Assembly (NCBI GenBank): GCA_030152265.1
Contig: JASLHQ010000076.1
Coordinates: forward strand, 1-9,552
Source of the DNA: Savagea sp.
Lineage (GTDB): Bacteria > Bacillota > Bacilli > Bacillales_A > Planococcaceae
Direction of reading: 5' to 3'
DNA length: 9,552 nucleotides
Shown here: piece by piece, positions 5,469 through 9,552 of the stretch
Numbering within the stretch: the first letter of the stretch is position 1
How the letters are laid out: each line of letters starts with the position of its first letter
The notes under the pieces: generated by a model
Told to the model about the DNA's origin: nothing
The model's database searches: none
What the model saw: the letters and a program-made list of their open reading frames with translations, nothing else
Position numbers and translations under genes: made by a program

Positions 5469-7508
5469 ATGAATATTAAAATGAAGTTGATGATTTTGAT
5501 TACTGCTATTGTGGGTAGTGTTGTAATCAGCATAGGACTTGTTACGTCAGATCGGGTAGGAAAAGCGATAGAGAAATCAGCTGAAGAGCGAGGGGAAGAA
5601 GAAGTAGAACGTTTAACAGCGCTAGTACAATCCGAGTTCCAAAATTATGCAGATGATTTATCTCTATTTTCAACTTTGCCAAATATTCAAAAGTATGCAA
5701 AATCTAAAGAAAATATAGAAGATGTTAAACAACTTTTGAAACGTTATATTGAAGCAAACCCTGAAGTGTTTCAATATTCGATCGGTTTAAATGATGGAAC
5801 ATTCATTAACTTTCCAGAAGACGGATTAATGGAGGACGTGCAATATCGACCACATGAAAGACGTTGGTATAAAGAGGCGATTCAAAATCCGGAAGAAGTA
5901 TATTTCGGAGAATCGCATCGAGATATTAAAAGTGAACAATTGCTCGTTCCTTTTTCTAAAGCAATTGTGCACGATGGACAAGTGTTAGGAGTATTATTGT
6001 TAGAATTGCCTTTAACTTCAATTGAATCTTTATTAACAGAATTTAATTTCTCGTATGATGGTTTCGCTTTTTTAATTGATCAAGGAGGAACGGTGCTCGT
6101 TCACCCGACGGAGAGAGGGAAATCTGTTACAGAGAGCGATAGTTTTTATAGCAAAATGACTGACTCAAATGGAAAGTTTCATTTCGAGTTAGAAAATCAA
6201 AAGAGACAAGCTTATTACGATACGGTAGAAACATTTCAAGTGGGTGTCATCTTTTTAGAGGAAAATATGTTTAATTTATTAAGTGGAGTGAAGCGTTCGA
6301 TACTCTCCATCTCCATTATTGCTTTTGTCATCGCTATTGGCATTACTGCGTTCACTTCCAGCAAATTGACCCACCCTATACGAGAAATGGCATTTTGTAT
6401 GGAAGAAGTGAAGAACGGTAATTTAAATATTGTGGCACGGGTTTATAGCAAAGATGAGGTCGGACGTCTAGCAACTCATTTTAATGACATGTTACACAAC
6501 TTAAATGAACATATGGTGAACATTAAAGATTCTTCAGAGCGCTTGATGACCGACGTTCGTTTATTAGAAGTAACTGCGCAAGAAAATGTGGAGTCGAGCA
6601 GTCAAGTTGCGAATGCGATTCATGATGTCGCAGTAGGGACAGTAGCCCAAACAGAAGATTTAGAAAATATGCAAAAGGTAATGGAACATTTGAATGTACA
6701 GTTTAATGAGGTAGAACAGAGTACAGCAGTAATGCAGGAAATGAGTTCAAAAACATCTATCGTCAGCAATGAAAGTGCAGAGCGTATTTCAGAGTTGCGA
6801 CGACAATCAGAACAAACTTTCCAACGAATTCAAGAAGCCGAAAACGATATGAAACAGTTGACTCATCATATGAATGACATCGAAAAAATTATTGATGTCA
6901 TGAATGATATTTCTGCGCAAACAAACTTACTCGCATTAAATGCTTCTATTGAAGCAGCGCGTGCAGGTGAAGCTGGAAAAGGCTTTTCAGTAGTAGCGCA
7001 AGAAGTTCGTAATTTAGCGGAACAATCTGCTAAATCAGCTCAACGGATTACGAACATTATTCAGTTAGCAATTACTTCTGTTCAACATGCAGTGGAGCAA
7101 ATGTCACGAACGCATACGAGCATGTTAGAACAAAACGACTCTGTCACACAGACTCATAGTGCTTTGGAAAATATTGATCAACATATGGAAAATATCATGC
7201 AACAAATTGACCGACTATATCACAATGTTGAAAATATGGTAGCTTCTCGTACGGAAGTGAATGATTATGTTCATCATTTATCATCGATTTCAGAGCAATC
7301 TGCAGCAGCTTCGGAAGAAATTAGCGCTTCAGCTGAACAGCAAGTCAGCTCCATTGAACAAATTAAACACGTCGCTACGCAAGTGGAAAAAGAAAGTGGC
7401 ATACTAATGGATATTTCTTCTAAATTTACTTTGAATGAAAGTGAAGTGAATAAAGTTGTATCGAATATTGAAAGTAAAGAACAAAATGGAAATGATAGAA
7501 AGCTATGA
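5469..7508 (+). CDS. methyl-accepting chemotaxis protein with extracellular Cache domain
   Basis: This 679-residue transmembrane chemoreceptor controls the CheA-CheW signalling array. It has a first membrane helix (about 7-27), an extracellular double-Cache ligand domain (about 35-270, with RRWYKEA at 131-137 and the GVLLLEL strand at 174-180), a second helix (276-297), a HAMP domain (about 298-350, TSSKLTHPI) and a long cytoplasmic coiled coil. The highly conserved hairpin tip lies at about 475-518, with AQTNLLALNASIEAARAGE at its core. Gln/Glu-rich helices on both sides provide methylation sites. There is no C-terminal CheR-docking pentapeptide, as is usual in Bacillales. The ATG at 5469 is preferred over 5451 because of the GAGGAG site between them. 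The gene overlaps the following EAL gene in another frame, which suggests a two-gene operon. The receptor call is firm; the ligand is unknown. Confidence 0.95.
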   Translation: MNIKMKLMILITAIVGSVVISIGLVTSDRVGKAIEKSAEERGEEEVERLTALVQSEFQNYADDLSLFSTLPNIQKYAKSKENIEDVKQLLKRYIEANPEVFQYSIGLNDGTFINFPEDGLMEDVQYRPHERRWYKEAIQNPEEVYFGESHRDIKSEQLLVPFSKAIVHDGQVLGVLLLELPLTSIESLLTEFNFSYDGFAFLIDQGGTVLVHPTERGKSVTESDSFYSKMTDSNGKFHFELENQKRQAYYDTVETFQVGVIFLEENMFNLLSGVKRSILSISIIAFVIAIGITAFTSSKLTHPIREMAFCMEEVKNGNLNIVARVYSKDEVGRLATHFNDMLHNLNEHMVNIKDSSERLMTDVRLLEVTAQENVESSSQVANAIHDVAVGTVAQTEDLENMQKVMEHLNVQFNEVEQSTAVMQEMSSKTSIVSNESAERISELRRQSEQTFQRIQEAENDMKQLTHHMNDIEKIIDVMNDISAQTNLLALNASIEAARAGEAGKGFSVVAQEVRNLAEQSAKSAQRITNIIQLAITSVQHAVEQMSRTHTSMLEQNDSVTQTHSALENIDQHMENIMQQIDRLYHNVENMVASRTEVNDYVHHLSSISEQSAAASEEISASAEQQVSSIEQIKHVATQVEKESGILMDISSKFTLNESEVNKVVSNIESKEQNGNDRKL

Positions 7509-8283
7509 AAAAGTTCATAAAATGACAGAGCAAATTGGTGAAGCTTTGTTAAAAGATCAATTTAAATTGTATTATCAGCCGATTGTGCAAAGTGATGCAA
7601 ATATTGTTAGTTTTGAAGCATTGTTACGTTGGGACCATCCTGAAAGAGGAATTATATCACCAGCTTTATTTTTTCCTTATTTAGAGGAAACAGGGATGAT
7701 GATTCCGATTGGTGAATGGGTCGTAACAGAGTTAGTGAAACAGCTTGCTACTTGGAATTCAAAGTATAGTGAGGTCAATGTATCGTTTAATTTATCAATG
7801 TCAGAGTTATTTTCTAGAACGGTTATTCAAAAGTTAGTTCGTAACTGTGATTGGTACGACGTTCGCCCTGAACAAATTACAGTGGAATTAACAGAATCTA
7901 TGCAAAGTCCAGACGATGTTGCTTTAAAGCGTTTGGTGGATGAAATAAGAGATTACGGATTCCGAATTGCTATCGACGATTTTGGTACAGGATATGCTTC
8001 GTTAGAGAAAATTTTAACGATTCAACCAGACTATTTGAAATTAGACCGGCTATTTGTTGAACAATTAAGTGTGTCTACACAAGTACATTACGTATTGGAA
8101 GCAATTGTTCAACTTGCTCAACGTTTACAAGTGGACGTCATTGTAGAAGGTGTTGAAACGGCGGAACAGAAAAAATATATTGAACGACTCAATGTGCAAT
8201 ATATGCAAGGATATTTTTATGGCAAACCGAAATGCGCTAAAGAGATAGAGAAAAAGTGGGAATGCTATTTATCTTGTTCTTAA
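7486..8283 (+). CDS. stand-alone EAL-domain cyclic-di-GMP phosphodiesterase
   Basis: This 265-residue protein is almost only an EAL domain and should hydrolyse cyclic-di-GMP to pGpG in the cytoplasm. All expected catalytic and metal-binding residues are present: E44 (EALLRW), N102 (FNLS), E134 and loop glutamate E137 (ELTES), D164 and D165 (DDFGTGYASL), K185 (LKLD), E221 (VEGVET) and Q241 (QGYFYGKP). Their spacings equal those I recall for the active enzyme RocR. It has no GGDEF domain, sensor domain or membrane helix. The frame could begin at TTG 7456, ATG 7486 or ATG 7492. ATG 7486 is chosen for the AAAGA 5 nt upstream, but no strong ribosome site exists. It overlaps the chemoreceptor stop (7506-7508) by 23 bp, in the +1 frame, so reinitiation or coupling probably drives its translation. 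Confidence 0.92.
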   Translation: MEMIESYEKVHKMTEQIGEALLKDQFKLYYQPIVQSDANIVSFEALLRWDHPERGIISPALFFPYLEETGMMIPIGEWVVTELVKQLATWNSKYSEVNVSFNLSMSELFSRTVIQKLVRNCDWYDVRPEQITVELTESMQSPDDVALKRLVDEIRDYGFRIAIDDFGTGYASLEKILTIQPDYLKLDRLFVEQLSVSTQVHYVLEAIVQLAQRLQVDVIVEGVETAEQKKYIERLNVQYMQGYFYGKPKCAKEIEKKWECYLSCS

Positions 8284-8312
8284 TGATGAAGAACATATAA
8301 AAAAAGAAGAAA

Positions 8313-8355
8313 AAAAGAGCATTTGTCTAGTTTCATTTTAGACGAATGCTCTTTT
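8313..8355. terminator. bidirectional rho-independent terminator
   Basis: A 17-bp stem (8313-8329 with 8339-8355) has one G-U wobble and a 9-nt loop. T-rich sequence follows on the plus strand, and an A-rich run (8300-8316) gives a long T-tract on the minus strand. It sits between the convergent EAL and DegV genes and should serve both, most strongly the DegV gene. Confidence 0.9.
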
Positions 8356-8377
8356 CTATTTTAGGAAGTGTTGGAAA

Positions 8378-9238
8378 TTAATTTCGCCCATCTTCTTCAA
8401 ACCATAAAATGGCTAACGTTTCTTCACCAGCATGTACCGCGATGGATGAACTAATTTCACCGATGCGAATATCAAGGTTTGGGATTTGTTTATGAATCGC
8501 TTCTTTTAAAGCGACTGCGCGTTGTTCGACATTACCGTGCATAATGTACAAACAAGAAGTCATTTGGTCTGCTTTTTCTGTGACGCGATCGATTAAATAT
8601 TGAACGCCGCGCTTTTCAGAGCGTACTTTATCGTAAGGAATTAATAAACCTTCATCGTTCATATGGACGACCGGTTTCATTTTTAATAAGCTGCCGAGGA
8701 AATATTGAACGCCACTCATACGTCCACCTTTATACAATTGATCTAATTTCCCGATTAAAATGTAGTTTTGTAATTTAGCAGCTAAGTTTTGAATAACTTG
8801 CATCGTTTGTTCAATCGATTTTGTTTCTTCATACGTCTCGATTCCACGTTCTAACATGTACGTCATGCCGTATGACATCGATAAAGAGTCAACCGTATGA
8901 ACGGTGAAATTAGCAAGTTCTGCACCTGCATTAGAAGAAGCGAATGTCCCACTTAATTTACTAGAAATGTGAACCGCAATCGCACAGTCGTATCCTTGTT
9001 CTTTTAAAGAGCGGTATAAGTTTTCAAAGTATCCCGCAGAAGGTTGTGAAGTCGTCGGAATTGATTTTGTCGTATTAATTTTTTCGTACAGTTCGTCGGT
9101 CGTTAAACTTTCACCATCCACATAACTATCCGTTCCGAAATGAATGGTAAGCGGAGCGACAAATACGTCAGGACGTGCCGCGAGTTCAGGTGTTAAATAG
9201 CCGAGGCTATCGATAATCCATGCGATTTTTTGAGTCAT
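8378..9238 (-). CDS. DegV-family fatty-acid-binding protein
   Basis: This 286-residue soluble protein has the normal DegV/FakB length. Members bind a fatty acid and, where studied, present it to the kinase FakA for phosphorylation and entry into phospholipid synthesis. Visible family motifs are the N-terminal IIDS (8-11), TTSQPS (62-67, ligand carboxylate region), SSKLSGT (92-98), DSLSMSYG (117-124), GKLDQLYKGGRMS (163-175), MKPVV (187-191) and the KVRS turn (204-207). Two positions differ from the common form: the usual Asp-Ser-Thr near the N-terminus is DSL, and the C-terminal His-x-Gly-Pro-Gly is HAGEE (269-273). The ATG at 9236-9238 has AGGATG upstream. It is transcribed alone between a shared terminator and a divergent nitroreductase gene. 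It could be FakB-like, but paralogues bind different lipids and no partner gene is visible. Confidence 0.92.
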   Translation of the reverse strand: MTQKIAWIIDSLGYLTPELAARPDVFVAPLTIHFGTDSYVDGESLTTDELYEKINTTKSIPTTSQPSAGYFENLYRSLKEQGYDCAIAVHISSKLSGTFASSNAGAELANFTVHTVDSLSMSYGMTYMLERGIETYEETKSIEQTMQVIQNLAAKLQNYILIGKLDQLYKGGRMSGVQYFLGSLLKMKPVVHMNDEGLLIPYDKVRSEKRGVQYLIDRVTEKADQMTSCLYIMHGNVEQRAVALKEAIHKQIPNLDIRIGEISSSIAVHAGEETLAILWFEEDGRN

Positions 9239-9258
9239 GTTTGTTCATCCTACCCTTT

Positions 9259-9290
9259 GTTATATAATGATTTTCACTATACAGTGAAAA
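9259..9290 (-). promoter_or_regulatory. degV-family gene promoter region with dyad operator candidate
   Basis: TTTTCACT (9271-9278) and AGTGAAAA (9283-9290) are exact 8-bp inverted arms around a 4-bp centre. On the minus strand the dyad overlaps possible -10 elements: TATAGT (9281-9276), or TATAAC (9264-9259) with TTCACT 18 nt upstream. The precise promoter is uncertain, but a bound regulator would block either one. Confidence 0.4.
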
Positions 9291-9389
9291 ATATTGAAAA
9301 TCGATACAATATGACAAAAATCATATGGAGAATTATGAACATTCGGTTACAGGAGCGAAAGCAAATTTTTCTAATTTTCATACGACTTA

Positions 9390-9414
9390 ATGTATAATGA
9401 TGGGGACTATACAT
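9390..9414 (+). promoter_or_regulatory. nitroreductase gene promoter with dyad
   Basis: A perfect TATAAT lies at 9393-9398, about 34 bp before the ATG; the -35 region is poor, so an activator or an unusual promoter form is possible. ATGTATA (9390-9396) and TATACAT (9408-9414) are exact 7-bp inverted arms spanning the -10 and the likely transcript start, an arrangement typical of a repressor site. Confidence 0.5.
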
Positions 9415-9431
9415 AATAAAGGAGAATGGTT

Positions 9432-9552
9432 ATGACAAAACAATCATTATCTGTGCGTGACGCGATTGTACAACGTCGCTCAATTAAAGCATTTAACGGG
9501 GAAAAAGTAGCGGAAGCAGACTTGCTTTCAATTTTGGAAGATGCAACGTGGG
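9432..9552 (+). CDS. nitroreductase-family protein, 5' end only
   Basis: Forty codons are visible before the window ends. The N-terminus matches FMN-dependent nitroreductases: VRDAIVQRRSIKAF, where the RRS (15-17) normally contacts the FMN phosphate, followed by a helix ending in LLSILEDATW. Such enzymes are cytoplasmic flavoproteins that reduce nitro compounds, quinones or related electrophiles with NAD(P)H. The ATG at 9432 has AAAGGAG 7 nt upstream. It is divergent from the DegV-family gene, with 193 bp between the two starts and dyads on both sides. The subfamily and substrate cannot be set from this fragment. Confidence 0.85.
   Translation, partial: MTKQSLSVRDAIVQRRSIKAFNGEKVAEADLLSILEDATW

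Noticed and set aside
1..9552. Insertion sequences, CRISPR arrays, tRNA or rRNA genes
   Set aside because: No transposase motifs, long terminal inverted repeats, regularly spaced repeats or cloverleaf/rRNA signatures were seen on either strand.

Overview
The window looks like chromosomal DNA of a low-GC Gram-positive bacterium of the order Bacillales (Bacillaceae or Planococcaceae/Caryophanaceae type). The evidence is the AT-rich intergenic DNA, the strong AAGGAG-type ribosome sites, the Bacillus-style chemoreceptor, a DegV-family protein and an ECF-sigma promoter with SigW spacing. The species cannot be fixed from the sequence. No mobile element, RNA gene or CRISPR array was seen.

Layout: (1) the 3' end of an unrecognised plus-strand gene (1-165) converges on a minus-strand block through a bidirectional terminator. 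(2) The minus-strand block, in transcription order from 4839 down to 209, is a membrane-anchored acidic protein of unknown function, a strong terminator hairpin, and a three-gene ABC-2 exporter operon (permease, permease, ATPase) with tight or overlapping junctions. The first gene has an exact TGAAAC-N16-CGTA promoter, which suggests envelope-stress control. The exporter operon has almost no room for a promoter of its own. (3) About 630 bp of very AT-rich intergenic DNA (around 21% GC over 4981-5400) holds divergent promoters, short repeats and palindromes. (4) A plus-strand pair follows: a Cache-domain methyl-accepting chemotaxis protein overlapping a stand-alone EAL-domain cyclic-di-GMP phosphodiesterase with all expected catalytic residues. 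(5) A second bidirectional terminator separates the pair from a minus-strand DegV-family fatty-acid-binding protein. (6) A divergent nitroreductase-family gene starts at 9432 and runs off the window. The degV/nitroreductase intergenic region carries two dyads that share an octamer.

Two functional ideas come from the arrangement. The acidic membrane protein and the ABC exporter may be one envelope-stress or antimicrobial-resistance unit whose exporter level depends on terminator readthrough. The chemoreceptor and EAL enzyme appear translationally coupled, which would link a ligand-sensing chemotaxis input with local cyclic-di-GMP breakdown. Both are inferences from layout and motifs, not demonstrated functions.
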